Assembly: GCA_016219985.1 (NCBI GenBank)
Contig: JACRJO010000015.1
Location: 62,001 to 126,000 of the forward strand
Length of the DNA: 64,000 nucleotides
Reading direction: 5' to 3'
DNA from: Sphingobacteriales bacterium
GTDB lineage: Bacteria; Bacteroidota; Bacteroidia; Chitinophagales; Chitinophagaceae
Part shown: positions 57,201-64,000 of the stretch, piece by piece
How positions within the stretch are numbered: the first letter of the stretch is position 1
Layout of the letters: each line of letters starts with the position of its first letter
Program-made: the position numbers and the translations under genes
Notes under the pieces: generated by a model
What the model was told of the DNA's origin: nothing
Databases searched by the model: none
Seen by the model: only the letters and a program-made list of their open reading frames with translations

Positions 57201-57815
57201 ATACGGATCCACATTGACCTGGATCTCCCTTTCAGGGGCGCCCACGATCTCCGCCCGGTTCACTTCACTGAGGGCTTCAAAACGGTCCTGCATTTTATCC
57301 GCGTATTTTTTCAGCTGCATCCCGTCAAAATCGCCACTGATATTGACAAACATGATGGGCATATCACTGAAGGCGAACTCCTGCACATTGGGTTCCGAGG
57401 TCAGGTCGGTGGGCAGGTCCGATGCGGCCCGGTCAATCGCGTCCTTTACTTTTTGCTTGGCGATATCGGTTTTAACATCCGTATCAAACTCCACTACAAT
57501 CAGGCTGTAGTCGGCCTGTGAAATACTCTGGATCTTATTCACTTTGGCGCCGCTGATCCCTTTCAGTTCTTTTTCGATGGGCTGGGTTACCAGGTTTTCA
57601 ATATCCTTCGCCGAGTTACCAGCATAAATGGTGGTGACCGAAATGGTGGGCACCACGATATCCGGGAACTGCTCTTTCGGCAGGGTGATGAATTGGGTAA
57701 ACCCGATACCCGAGATGATCAGCGCCATGATATAAACCGCCACCCGGTTATCAATAGCCCAGCTGGTTGGTTTAAACTCTTTGACTTTTTTTATGATTGC
57801 TTCCGTAAGTTTCAT
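54237..57815 (-). CDS. RND efflux pump inner-membrane transporter (HAE1 type)
   Basis: 1192 residues, with the RND duplication visible: each half has a membrane helix, a large periplasmic loop and a further helix bundle. The proton-relay aspartate pair is in GLGIIVDDAIVVIENTHR (helix 4), and PTISVTTIYAGNSAKDIENLVTQPIE and the porter-domain segments are typical. An extra stretch with two hydrophobic helices (about 525-600, FWTASIGGVLLHLLQFHGIA) lies between the halves, making it longer than AcrB; this is common in Bacteroidota pumps. It exports drugs, dyes or lipids through TolC. Fourth gene of the tetR-tolC-adaptor-RND operon. Confidence 0.95.
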   Translation of the reverse strand: MKLTEAIIKKVKEFKPTSWAIDNRVAVYIMALIISGIGFTQFITLPKEQFPDIVVPTISVTTIYAGNSAKDIENLVTQPIEKELKGISGAKVNKIQSISQADYSLIVVEFDTDVKTDIAKQKVKDAIDRAASDLPTDLTSEPNVQEFAFSDMPIMFVNISGDFDGMQLKKYADKMQDRFEALSEVNRAEIVGAPEREIQVNVDPYKLTAARVSLTDVENAISRENHDITGGLIQTMDMKRTLKVKGQFVGVQDLYDVVVRSSAQGASVYLRDVAELRDTIKEKESYARLDGKNVVTLNIIKRSGENLIECADKVKAEVADMQKTGELPQNLRVEFTGDTSKQTKTSFNELINTIIIGFVLVLLILMFFMGVTNAFFVALSVPLSVFVAFLFIPLVSSISGINITLNFIVLFALLFGLGIIVDDAIVVIENTHRIFANGKMPIVKSAKEAAGEVFIPVLAGTATTLAPFFPLLLWKGLIGKFMIYLPIVLILTLAASLIVAFFFNPVFAVSFMKPEGKEFEEPKNAVFRKKWFWTASIGGVLLHLLQFHGIANFLLLMAILMVFNSYVLSDIIHRFQNGFLPGLMNRYERLLRWVLQGKRPVRAFYSLFGVFVLAVVLLGFSIATGRTKSTFFPSGDPNFVYVYLKMPVGTDARVTDSVLHILEHRVEKVLEKEKPGVPGSVVESIITNVAVNANNPRDNNRSVQSNLGRIQVSFVEFEKRDGKKTGPLMDSIRSTVQGLPGTSVEVSQEDNGPPTDPPVNIEVSGDYLDNVTRVATDLYRYLDTNQVEGIENLQPDVDLFNPEITVTVDRKKAMLEGLSTAQIGMELRTAVFGKEVSKIKDGEDEYKIQLRHKENLRNNITSLMNMRITFMDMNTMQVKSLPLSSVASVDYTNTAGGIKRKNVKRTVQLQSNVLDPTMVAPINAQLQTKIREFKEKNTIPADVNIRLSGQSEQEQETNSFLGKALIIALLLIFFILVLQFNSMSKPFIVLTEIFFSIIGVLLGYAFTGMTIASIMMGVGIIGLAGIVIKNGILLIEFTDELRQRGMRTREAAIQAGKIRIIPVLLTAVATILGLFPLAVGMNLDFAGLFQHLRPNLFFGGDSVVFWGPLAWTIIFGLIFSFFLTLIMVPSMYLIAERLKRPMEKFYGTRFIALLGFAGPFFFIFVGIMYFVRRLQGRKVWLGKLKPAPLKAL

Positions 57816-57839
57816 CGTTCAGTATTTTGGCTGTACTTA

Positions 57840-59051
57840 TTATTTGTTGTTACCGGTGGTTACGGCCTGCCCGTCGTACACAGACTGGTAGCCTTCGGTG
57901 ATCAGCACATCGCCGCCAACCAGGCCGCTTTTGATTTCAATGATCCCTTCATATACTTCACCCACCTGTACTGTTTTTTTGCGGGCCACCAGCTTATCTC
58001 CCGACTTTTCGATCACGTATACATATTTCCCTTTCTCATCACTCTGCACGGTATTGACCGGGATGGCAATCGTGGCTTTTGACTGGTAATCGAGGATCTT
58101 CATCACAGCCGTCTGGTTAGGTTTCAGCAGGGGATCGGAGGGAAGTCTGGCCTCCGTCAGGAAAGAACGGGTCGTGGCATCAATGGAGGCGCCCACCACA
58201 CTGATCAGGGATGCAAAAGGAGCTTTCCCGGTTTCCGGAACGGATACCAGTACTTTATCCCCTCTTTTCACTTTTGCCACATAATTATCCGGTACCGGCA
58301 CTTCTACTTTTAACGATGAATTATTCACGATCACCACCTGACCGCCCTGCTGGGTGGCGCCGGAGAAAGATTCGCCGACCCGGACATTCACCGTTTCCAC
58401 GACACCACTCATGCCGGCCCTTACATTGGTCATGTCCAGCGCTTCTGCCGCCTGTCCCACCTGCGCTTCGGCTGCTTTTAACTGGGCCGCCATGGCATCC
58501 ACATCCGCTTTGGCATTGATGACATTTATTTCCGCACCGATATTTTGTTTCCAGAGACTCTGGTGACGGTCATAGACCGTTTGCAATTGTGCCAAACGGG
58601 TTCTCAGCTGGCTTACCGACTGCTGGGCCGCGGTTAGTTGCTGACGCTGGATCGCATCATCCAGTTTCAGGACCAGTTGCCCGACTCCCACTCTTTGCCC
58701 GACGCTTACATATATAGCCCGGATCAGGCCGCCCTGTCCCTTGGGGGCGACATAGCCGATCCCGTTACTGGCGATCTTGCCCTGCAGGTCAATATAGTGG
58801 GCAAAATCAGTGGTCCGCAGGGTATCCGCCGCTACCAGTCTTTTTACCTGGCTGGCCGCCTGCGGATCTGCTTTGGCGATCTGCTCCTCGATCTTCCGGA
58901 TATCCGTCTCGAGATTACTCTTGTCCTTTTTCAGTTTTTCCAGTTTTACTTTCAGGTCACCCAGCTGGCCTTTCTCTTCTTTGGCGCCGCCGCAGGCAGC
59001 TGCCGTTACGGTAACCAGGATTACCGTGGCTAATTTCATTATCGCGTTCAT
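57840..59051 (-). CDS. RND periplasmic adaptor lipoprotein (membrane fusion protein)
   Basis: The ATG at 59051 gives the lipoprotein signal MNAIMKLATVILVTVTAAACGG; a start at 59072 is possible. About 403 residues. An unusual predicted coiled coil directly after the lipid anchor (LGDLKVKLEKLKKDKSNLETDIRKIEEQI) precedes the standard layout: lipoyl half, helical hairpin (QRQQLTAAQQSVSQLRTRLAQ ... AAEAQVGQAAEAL), lipoyl half (RAGMSGVVETVNVRVGESFS), beta barrel and C-terminal domain (VNTVQSDEKGKYVYVIE). It links the RND protein to TolC across the periplasm. Confidence 0.93.
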   Translation of the reverse strand: MNAIMKLATVILVTVTAAACGGAKEEKGQLGDLKVKLEKLKKDKSNLETDIRKIEEQIAKADPQAASQVKRLVAADTLRTTDFAHYIDLQGKIASNGIGYVAPKGQGGLIRAIYVSVGQRVGVGQLVLKLDDAIQRQQLTAAQQSVSQLRTRLAQLQTVYDRHQSLWKQNIGAEINVINAKADVDAMAAQLKAAEAQVGQAAEALDMTNVRAGMSGVVETVNVRVGESFSGATQQGGQVVIVNNSSLKVEVPVPDNYVAKVKRGDKVLVSVPETGKAPFASLISVVGASIDATTRSFLTEARLPSDPLLKPNQTAVMKILDYQSKATIAIPVNTVQSDEKGKYVYVIEKSGDKLVARKKTVQVGEVYEGIIEIKSGLVGGDVLITEGYQSVYDGQAVTTGNNK

Positions 59052-59087
59052 ACTTGTTATTTTAAAATTCATAAGTTGGTTTTGTGA

Positions 59088-60524
59088 TCAGAGTTTACCG
59101 GTGGCTTTCAGGAAATCGATCCGGGCAATCACCGCATCATACAGGGCGGTGATATAACCGTTCTGCGCTGTTTTCAGCTCCACCTGTGCCGCGTTGATCT
59201 CCGTTTGGGAGCCCGTACCCACTTCATATTTCTTTTTGGTCTGCTGGTACACTTTCTCCGCCAGTTCCATATTCTTTTTCTGGTAATCCATATTACTGAT
59301 GGCTGAACGATAACTGTTTTTGGCCGTCTCCACTTCGCTGTCAATGGCGAGTTTCATCGCTTCGATCTGGTTTTCGGCCTGGCGCAACTGGATCTTTGTC
59401 TGCTGGATCTTTGATTTGGTATAGAATCCGTTGAAAATCGGGATTGCCATATTCAGGCTAACTGAAGAGATCGTGAACCAATCCCCCTTGCCCAGGAAAT
59501 TCCATTTATCCCGCTGTGCATTTTTGGCATACTGGCCATTCAGCGAAATCGTCGGGATCTGGCTCAGTTTATACCGGCGGATATTGAATTCCCTCAGTTC
59601 CTTCCCGATCTGTGCATACTGGTAGTCTTTCCGGTCCTCATAGGAATAGATACTGCCTTCCAGTATTCCGTCCCTGATCTGATCCGCCGTCAGTTGGTCA
59701 ACCAATACCAGTTCATCCTGTACCGGCATACCGAGGAGGACCTTCAGCCCGTAATACCCGTTGGAAATATTATTCAGCACTTTGTTCTTCTCTGTCTGCA
59801 GGTTCGTGAGTTGCACGGTCAGTTTATCCACATCAAGCTTCTCGGTAAACCCATTATCATAAATGATGCGGGTGTCTTTCAGTAATTTCTCCAGCCTGTC
59901 AATATTGGCGTCCAGTAATTCCACCTGTGTTTTACTCACGACTAACTGGTAGTACAGTTTGTAAATATTGGTCCGGATCATTTCCTCCGTGACCTCCGCA
60001 TTCTTCCGGGCAAAACGCATGGTGGCATCCCTTGCCTGCAGTCCCACGAAGACCTGCCCGTCAAACAACAGTTGCGACAGTGAAATGCCGGCCGAGGCGC
60101 TGTACTTCGTACCAAATTGGGCAGCGATCATGCCAAAATCGGCCGGCATCTGGATGGGGTTCCCGCTGCCGTTTTTAACGCCCTCATCGATCAGCACCTG
60201 GTAAGTGGCCGGGGAAATAAAATTGGGGATCACCTGGGTGGCGACATTGGGGTTATAAGTTGTTCCGAGGCTGGCATTGATGCCGGGGTAAGCCCGGGAA
60301 GTCACTTCCTTGTTCACCTGCTCCTGGTACTGCACTTCCAGCAGGGCGTTTTTTACATTCACATTGTTCTTTTTCGCATAATCGACCGCCTGCTGGATCG
60401 TAAACTCGTGCCGGGCCGCTTTGACCGTGCCGGCGCCGGGCTGCGCTGCCGCGAAAACCGGGAGCAGGACTGCCATAAACAGCATCCCGGTAAAAACCCG
60501 CTGCTTATTTCTTGTTCTCTTCAT
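59088..60524 (-). CDS. TolC family outer-membrane efflux channel
   Basis: The ATG at 60524 is chosen because it begins the signal sequence MKRTRNKQRVFTGMLFMAVL ... FAAAQ; the upstream ATG at 60551 lies deep inside the tetR gene. About 478 residues. Two outer-membrane-efflux repeats have the helical pattern (FTIQQAVDYAKKNNVNVKNALLEVQYQEQ ... YYQLVVSKTQVELLDANIDRLEKLL and NQIEAMKLAIDSEVETAKNSYRSAI ... QTKKKYEVGTGSQTEINAAQVELK). The first codons overlap the end of tetR by 20 bases, which indicates translational coupling in the efflux operon. Confidence 0.93.
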   Translation of the reverse strand: MKRTRNKQRVFTGMLFMAVLLPVFAAAQPGAGTVKAARHEFTIQQAVDYAKKNNVNVKNALLEVQYQEQVNKEVTSRAYPGINASLGTTYNPNVATQVIPNFISPATYQVLIDEGVKNGSGNPIQMPADFGMIAAQFGTKYSASAGISLSQLLFDGQVFVGLQARDATMRFARKNAEVTEEMIRTNIYKLYYQLVVSKTQVELLDANIDRLEKLLKDTRIIYDNGFTEKLDVDKLTVQLTNLQTEKNKVLNNISNGYYGLKVLLGMPVQDELVLVDQLTADQIRDGILEGSIYSYEDRKDYQYAQIGKELREFNIRRYKLSQIPTISLNGQYAKNAQRDKWNFLGKGDWFTISSVSLNMAIPIFNGFYTKSKIQQTKIQLRQAENQIEAMKLAIDSEVETAKNSYRSAISNMDYQKKNMELAEKVYQQTKKKYEVGTGSQTEINAAQVELKTAQNGYITALYDAVIARIDFLKATGKL

Positions 60525-61143
60525 AAGTAAGATGTTTTTTTCGTTGCTCATTGTATTGTTGTATCAGTTGATGTCCTTTCACCGTGGCCAGCCCGTACGT
60601 AAAGTTTTCGATGATCATTTCAGAGGTGGCGCCCAGGTTGTATTTGCCCGGGGGAAATACCGATACATTGAACGGGATCATCATGGATTCGATCCGGTAT
60701 TTCGACATTACATCCACATTCACATCGTCGCGGTACAAACCCTCCCGGATTCCCCATTCAATATTATCCCGGATGATCTGCAGGAGGAACTTGCCCCGGT
60801 ACTGCTGGAAGCGCTGGAAAGCATTAAAATGAAATTTCTCGAGATCATACAGGATCATCGGGTTCATATTGCTGAACTCCTCCATGATCCGCTCCATGGT
60901 GATGAAGATCTCGTGAATGGCATTCGTGGCCTCCGTGCGGCAGGTCCGGCAATCGGTCTGTATATGCTGGATATGGCCTTCAACCACCGCATGCACCATT
61001 TCGTCCTTATCGGCGAAATACTGGTAAAGCGTCTTCTTGCTCATCCCCAGGCTATGGGCGATATCGTCCATGGATACAGAACGGATCCCGTACTGCATAA
61101 ACAGCTCCTCAGCCTTGATCAGAATTCGTTCTTTGGGTTCCAT
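60505..61143 (-). CDS. TetR/AcrR family repressor of the efflux operon
   Basis: 212 residues. The N-terminal HTH is textbook: ERILIKAEELFMQYGIRSVSMDDIAHSLGMSKKTLYQYFADKDEMV. The C-terminal ligand-binding region is helical and divergent (about 50-212). It is the first gene of the tetR-tolC-adaptor-RND operon and overlaps tolC by 20 bases. A 32-base palindrome in its own promoter (61170-61201) is the likely operator, so autorepression and derepression by a pump substrate is the expected behaviour. Confidence 0.95.
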   Translation of the reverse strand: MEPKERILIKAEELFMQYGIRSVSMDDIAHSLGMSKKTLYQYFADKDEMVHAVVEGHIQHIQTDCRTCRTEATNAIHEIFITMERIMEEFSNMNPMILYDLEKFHFNAFQRFQQYRGKFLLQIIRDNIEWGIREGLYRDDVNVDVMSKYRIESMMIPFNVSVFPPGKYNLGATSEMIIENFTYGLATVKGHQLIQQYNEQRKKHLTYEENKK

Positions 61144-61162
61144 AATGGGTAATTTCGAAGGG

Positions 61163-61201
61163 CAAAACTATGGAAACTATTTTTGTAACAAAAGTTTCCA
61201 T
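61163..61201 (-). promoter_or_regulatory. Efflux-operon promoter with palindromic TetR operator
   Basis: The near-perfect palindrome has outer arms ATGGAAAC (61170-61177) and GTTTCCAT (61194-61201) and an inner TTTTGT-A-ACAAAA. It overlaps the minus-strand promoter: TAGTTTTG (-7, plus-strand CAAAACTA at 61163-61170) and TTTG (-33, plus-strand CAAA at 61189-61192), 18 bases apart. A repressor bound here would block RNA polymerase. It lies 20-58 bases upstream of the tetR start and in the divergent gap to the DUF502 gene. Confidence 0.75.
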
Positions 61202-61285
61202 CCTGCATTTTCGACCGTTCACCGAATTTTTGGACCGGTCACGGAGGAATCTTTTTTGCTGTACCTTAGCTTATAAATCAGCAAA

Positions 61286-61897
61286 ATGGCCAGTCCCAGG
61301 CAAGCCCAGCGAAAAACATTAAGAAAAATATTTAAGTATTTTATTCAGGGAATGATCATTTTAGCTCCAATCGCTATCACTGCTTATGCCCTGTACTGGT
61401 TATTTGAGAAAGTAGATGGGATCCTGCGGCCTTATATCAATATCCCCGGGATCGGTTTTGCCCTGATCATATTATTTGTGATCCTGGTGGGCTGGATCAG
61501 CTCCAATTTCCTGATGGGGAGCGCCATCAGTTTCTTTGACCAACTGATGGAAAGAACCCCGGGCGTCAAGTTTATCTACAGCTCTACCAAGGATTTCTTT
61601 GAAGCTTTTGCCGGTGATAAGCGAAAATTCAACCGGGCCGTATTAGCCAATGTTTTTTCCGCAGACGTCTGGATCGTGGGCTTTCTGACCGATGAGGAAA
61701 TGCACAAATTTGAACTGGGGGCGGATAAAGTATCCGTGTATGTGCCCCAGGCATACAATTTTGCCGGCCAGCTTTATATCTTACCCAAAGAGAAAATAAG
61801 AAAGATCGACAAAATAACGGCCGGCGAAGCCATGAAATACGCGGTTACCGGTGGCGTAGTGGACCTGGATGAAGAAAGAAAGGATATAAAAGAATAA
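61286..61897 (+). CDS. DUF502 family membrane protein
   Basis: 203 residues. Two membrane helices (FIQGMIILAPIAITAYALYWLF and GFALIILFVILVGWISSNFLMG) are followed by the family's conserved soluble part: ERTPGVKFIYSSTKDFFEAF, FNRAVLANVF, WIVGFLTDEE, VSVYVPQAYNFAGQLYILPKE and the final GEAMKYAVTGGVV. Family members are widespread and of unknown function; some are linked to membrane trafficking or lipid traits. It is divergent from the efflux operon across the operator region. Confidence 0.92.
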   Translation: MASPRQAQRKTLRKIFKYFIQGMIILAPIAITAYALYWLFEKVDGILRPYINIPGIGFALIILFVILVGWISSNFLMGSAISFFDQLMERTPGVKFIYSSTKDFFEAFAGDKRKFNRAVLANVFSADVWIVGFLTDEEMHKFELGADKVSVYVPQAYNFAGQLYILPKEKIRKIDKITAGEAMKYAVTGGVVDLDEERKDIKE

Positions 61898-62036
61898 AGA
61901 TCTTCCGTTTATTACCCCCGATTGATCTGCCTGACCCCTCCCTGGCAGCAGGAAAAAAACGTATGTACAGTATAAAATCCCTTCGCCCGCAAAACAGATA
62001 CGGATAGTTTTGAAACGGATCATCCCTGTTTTGTCC

Positions 62037-63020
62037 ATGAAAAAAATCTTTTTTCTCCTCCTGTCCGTTTGTATTTGCCTGCCTTGTTTCAGCTGGGGTT
62101 TTTATGGCCACCGCCGGATCAATTATTACGCGGTCTTTTTATTGCCGCCTGGTATGATGGTCCTGTACAAACCGCAGATCGAATTCCTGGCCGAACATGC
62201 AGTGGACCCGGATAAACGCCGCTATGCCATCCCCGACGAGGGGCCCCGTCATTATATAGATATTGACCACTACGGAAGCTATCCCTACGATTCATTGCCC
62301 CGCCGCTGGAAAGAAGCCGTGCAGAAATATTCGGAAGATACCCTGAAAGCACATGGCATTGTACCCTGGTGGCTGCAAACCATGCTCTACCGGCTTACGC
62401 AGGCTTTTAAAGATAAAAACCAGGCAAAGATCCTGAAATACTCTGCCGAGATCGGGCATTATATCGCTGATGCCCATGTACCGCTGCATACCTCCAGCAA
62501 TCACAATGGCCAGCTGACCAACCAGCGGGGCATCCACGGTTTCTGGGAAAGCCGGATACCCGAACTGCTCTCGGAAGGAACAGGGTCCGCAGCCGGCTGG
62601 GATTTTTTTATTGGTAAGGCAGAATATATTGCCAACCCGGAAAAATTTATCTGGGCCCGGGTGCTGGAAAGCGCCGCCGCTGCCGATACCGTACTCGCAT
62701 TCGAAAAAAAACTCTCCGGCCATTTTCCGCCTGATCAGAAATATGGATTTGAAGAACGAAATGGTACTGTCATTCGTCAGTATTCGGCATCCTATACGAT
62801 CAGGTACAATGCGTTACTGAAAGGAATGGTGGAAAGAAGAATGCGCCAGTCGGTGTATGCAGTGGCTTCCTTCTGGTACACTGCCTGGGTAAATGCCGGC
62901 CAGCCCGATCTGACCACGCTGGGCAACCGGGAATTTTCCGCGGCGGAACAGCAGGAATTTGAATCGCTTACACAGGCCTGGAAAAACAATACGATCCTCG
63001 GGCGTGAACATGTACCCTGA
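62037..63020 (+). CDS. Zinc-dependent phospholipase C-like protein (S1/P1-like fold)
   Basis: The ATG at 62037 starts a signal peptide (MKKIFFLLLSVCICLPCFSWG); the TTG frame upstream adds nothing signal-like. 327 residues. Metal ligands of the zinc-dependent phospholipase C/S1-P1 group are visible: the mature N terminus W-G-F-Y-GHRRIN (Trp and His), RHYIDIDHYG, AEIGHYIADAHVPLHTSSNHNGQ and HGFWESRIPEL. It should be an exported hydrolase, perhaps of phospholipids or nucleic acids. The family assignment is solid; the substrate is unknown. Confidence 0.85.
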   Translation: MKKIFFLLLSVCICLPCFSWGFYGHRRINYYAVFLLPPGMMVLYKPQIEFLAEHAVDPDKRRYAIPDEGPRHYIDIDHYGSYPYDSLPRRWKEAVQKYSEDTLKAHGIVPWWLQTMLYRLTQAFKDKNQAKILKYSAEIGHYIADAHVPLHTSSNHNGQLTNQRGIHGFWESRIPELLSEGTGSAAGWDFFIGKAEYIANPEKFIWARVLESAAAADTVLAFEKKLSGHFPPDQKYGFEERNGTVIRQYSASYTIRYNALLKGMVERRMRQSVYAVASFWYTAWVNAGQPDLTTLGNREFSAAEQQEFESLTQAWKNNTILGREHVP

Positions 63021-63067
63021 GGCCTGCAATTTCCCTACATTTGCAACTCATTTATTACCCTGTAACC

Positions 63068-64000
63068 GTGAAGTCAGTCATCCATAATTTCAACGCAGGT
63101 CCCTCTGTATTACCCAAAGAAGTTTTCGAAGAAGCCAGTAAAGCCGTACTGGATTTTAATCATACCGGTTTATCCATCCTCGAGATCGGGCATCGTACCT
63201 CCCTGTTCCAGCCGGTGATGGATGAAGCCAGGGCCCTGGTAAAGGAACTGATGCAACTGGGGGATAAACACGAAGTGCTCTTCCTGCATGGAGGGGCCAC
63301 CACCCAGTTCATGCAGGTGCCAATGAACCTGCTCAATGAAAATGATATCGCCGCATACACTGAAACCGGCACCTGGGCCAATAAAGCCATCAAGGAAGCC
63401 AAACTCTTTGGTCATGTGGAAATAGCAGGATCTTCCAAAGCCACTCATTACACCAGCATCCCGGATGATCTTATCGTGCCGCCCACGGCTGCCTACCTGC
63501 ATATCACCACGAATGAAACCATTGCCGGCACCCAGTGGCACCGGTTACCTTATGACTGCGGCGTACCCCTGGTGGCGGACATGAGCAGTGATATCCTGAG
63601 CCGCCGGCTCGACTTCAACCGCTTTGACCTGATCTATGCCGGGGCCCAGAAAAATATGGGCGCTGCCGGGGTCAACCTCGTGGTGATCAATAAAGAGATA
63701 GTAGGGAAAGTAAACCGGGCCATTCCCACTATTCTCGATTACCGCAATCATATCGCCGAAGGCAGTATGCTGAATACACCCCCGGTCTTTGCGGTCTACG
63801 TGGTGCTGCTGACCTTACGCTGGCTGAAAGAACAGGGTGGGGTGGATGCTATAGAAAAAAGGAATGACGCAAAAGCAGCGCTTTTTTACGATACACTCGA
63901 TTCATTACCGCTGTTCAAAGGCCCCGTGGCCAAAAAAGACCGGAGTAAAATGAATGCGGTCTTTACAATGGATAACCCGGAACTGGAAAAGGAATTCATG
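63068..64000 (+). CDS. serC: Phosphoserine aminotransferase, N-terminal 311 residues (3' end outside window)
   Basis: A GTG start at 63068 is the only candidate in this frame before the conserved opening HNFNAGPSVLPKEVFEEA; the frame is open to the window end, giving 311 codons. The PLP aminotransferase features are LSILEIGHRTSLFQPVMDEA, LFLHGGATTQFMQVPMNLL, ETGTWANKAIKEA, the metal/PLP aspartate in VADMSSDILSRRLDF, and the Schiff-base lysine in YAGAQKNMGAAGV. It makes phosphoserine from 3-phosphohydroxypyruvate in serine synthesis. Serine feeds the folate one-carbon pool used by the MetH pair at the other end of the window. Confidence 0.96.
   Translation, partial: MKSVIHNFNAGPSVLPKEVFEEASKAVLDFNHTGLSILEIGHRTSLFQPVMDEARALVKELMQLGDKHEVLFLHGGATTQFMQVPMNLLNENDIAAYTETGTWANKAIKEAKLFGHVEIAGSSKATHYTSIPDDLIVPPTAAYLHITTNETIAGTQWHRLPYDCGVPLVADMSSDILSRRLDFNRFDLIYAGAQKNMGAAGVNLVVINKEIVGKVNRAIPTILDYRNHIAEGSMLNTPPVFAVYVVLLTLRWLKEQGGVDAIEKRNDAKAALFYDTLDSLPLFKGPVAKKDRSKMNAVFTMDNPELEKEFM

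Overview
The window looks like chromosomal DNA of a Bacteroidota bacterium, most likely of the Chitinophagaceae. The grounds are: type IX secretion (T9SS) cargo tails on three proteins; promoters of the TTTG / TAnnTTTG type; little use of Shine-Dalgarno sequences; the split metH arrangement; DUF4907/Kelch, DUF1800/DUF1501 and DUF3857 gene pairs; and intergenic short tandem repeats. The family assignment is inference. No rRNA, tRNA, CRISPR array, prophage or insertion sequence was recognised.

Layout. 1-6.9 kb: the tail of a DUF3137 membrane protein, then a minus-strand block with cobalamin-dependent methionine synthase split over two genes, recR and an Ig-like lipoprotein. A 32-codon single-membrane-span ORF lies exactly between the two metH genes, coupled by ATGA upstream and abutting the next start codon. 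6.9-7.3 kb is a gene-free palindrome-rich element. 7.3-14.6 kb: a helicase-nuclease fusion, an SRPBCC protein, an orphan LuxR-type response regulator, a GH20 hexosaminidase and a TPR membrane protein. 14.8-22.6 kb: a secreted WD40-caspase protein, a DUF4907 protein and a 1395-residue surface protein with two Kelch propellers. 22.6-24.3 kb is a decayed stretch.

24.3-32.6 kb: enolase, a DivIC/FtsB-like protein, a small helical protein, endonuclease III, a T9SS propeller protein and the DUF1800/DUF1501 pair. 32.6-34.5 kb is an AT-rich islet with two small exported proteins; one of them sits between two 218-bp direct repeats (about 90% identical) that are themselves nested palindromes. 34.5-48.5 kb: an outer-membrane beta-barrel protein, a GAF-like protein, an SdiA-regulated-type lipoprotein, an HD phosphohydrolase fused to a Pycsar-effector-like membrane domain, a lone 2-oxoacid:ferredoxin oxidoreductase alpha subunit, two DUF3857 proteins, a NodB deacetylase and an AIM24 protein. 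48.6-64 kb: an M16 protease, a GNAT/glycosyltransferase-like pair, a tetR-tolC-adaptor-RND efflux operon with a palindromic operator inside its promoter, a DUF502 protein, a zinc-dependent phospholipase C-like protein and the start of serC.

The window mixes housekeeping genes (methionine, serine, glycolysis, DNA repair, division) with envelope and secreted functions. The least explained items are the metH-embedded micro-ORF, the palindromic direct-repeat islet, the HD-Pycsar fusion, the secreted caspase, the double-Kelch fusion and a family of intergenic tandem repeats with a period of mostly seven bases.
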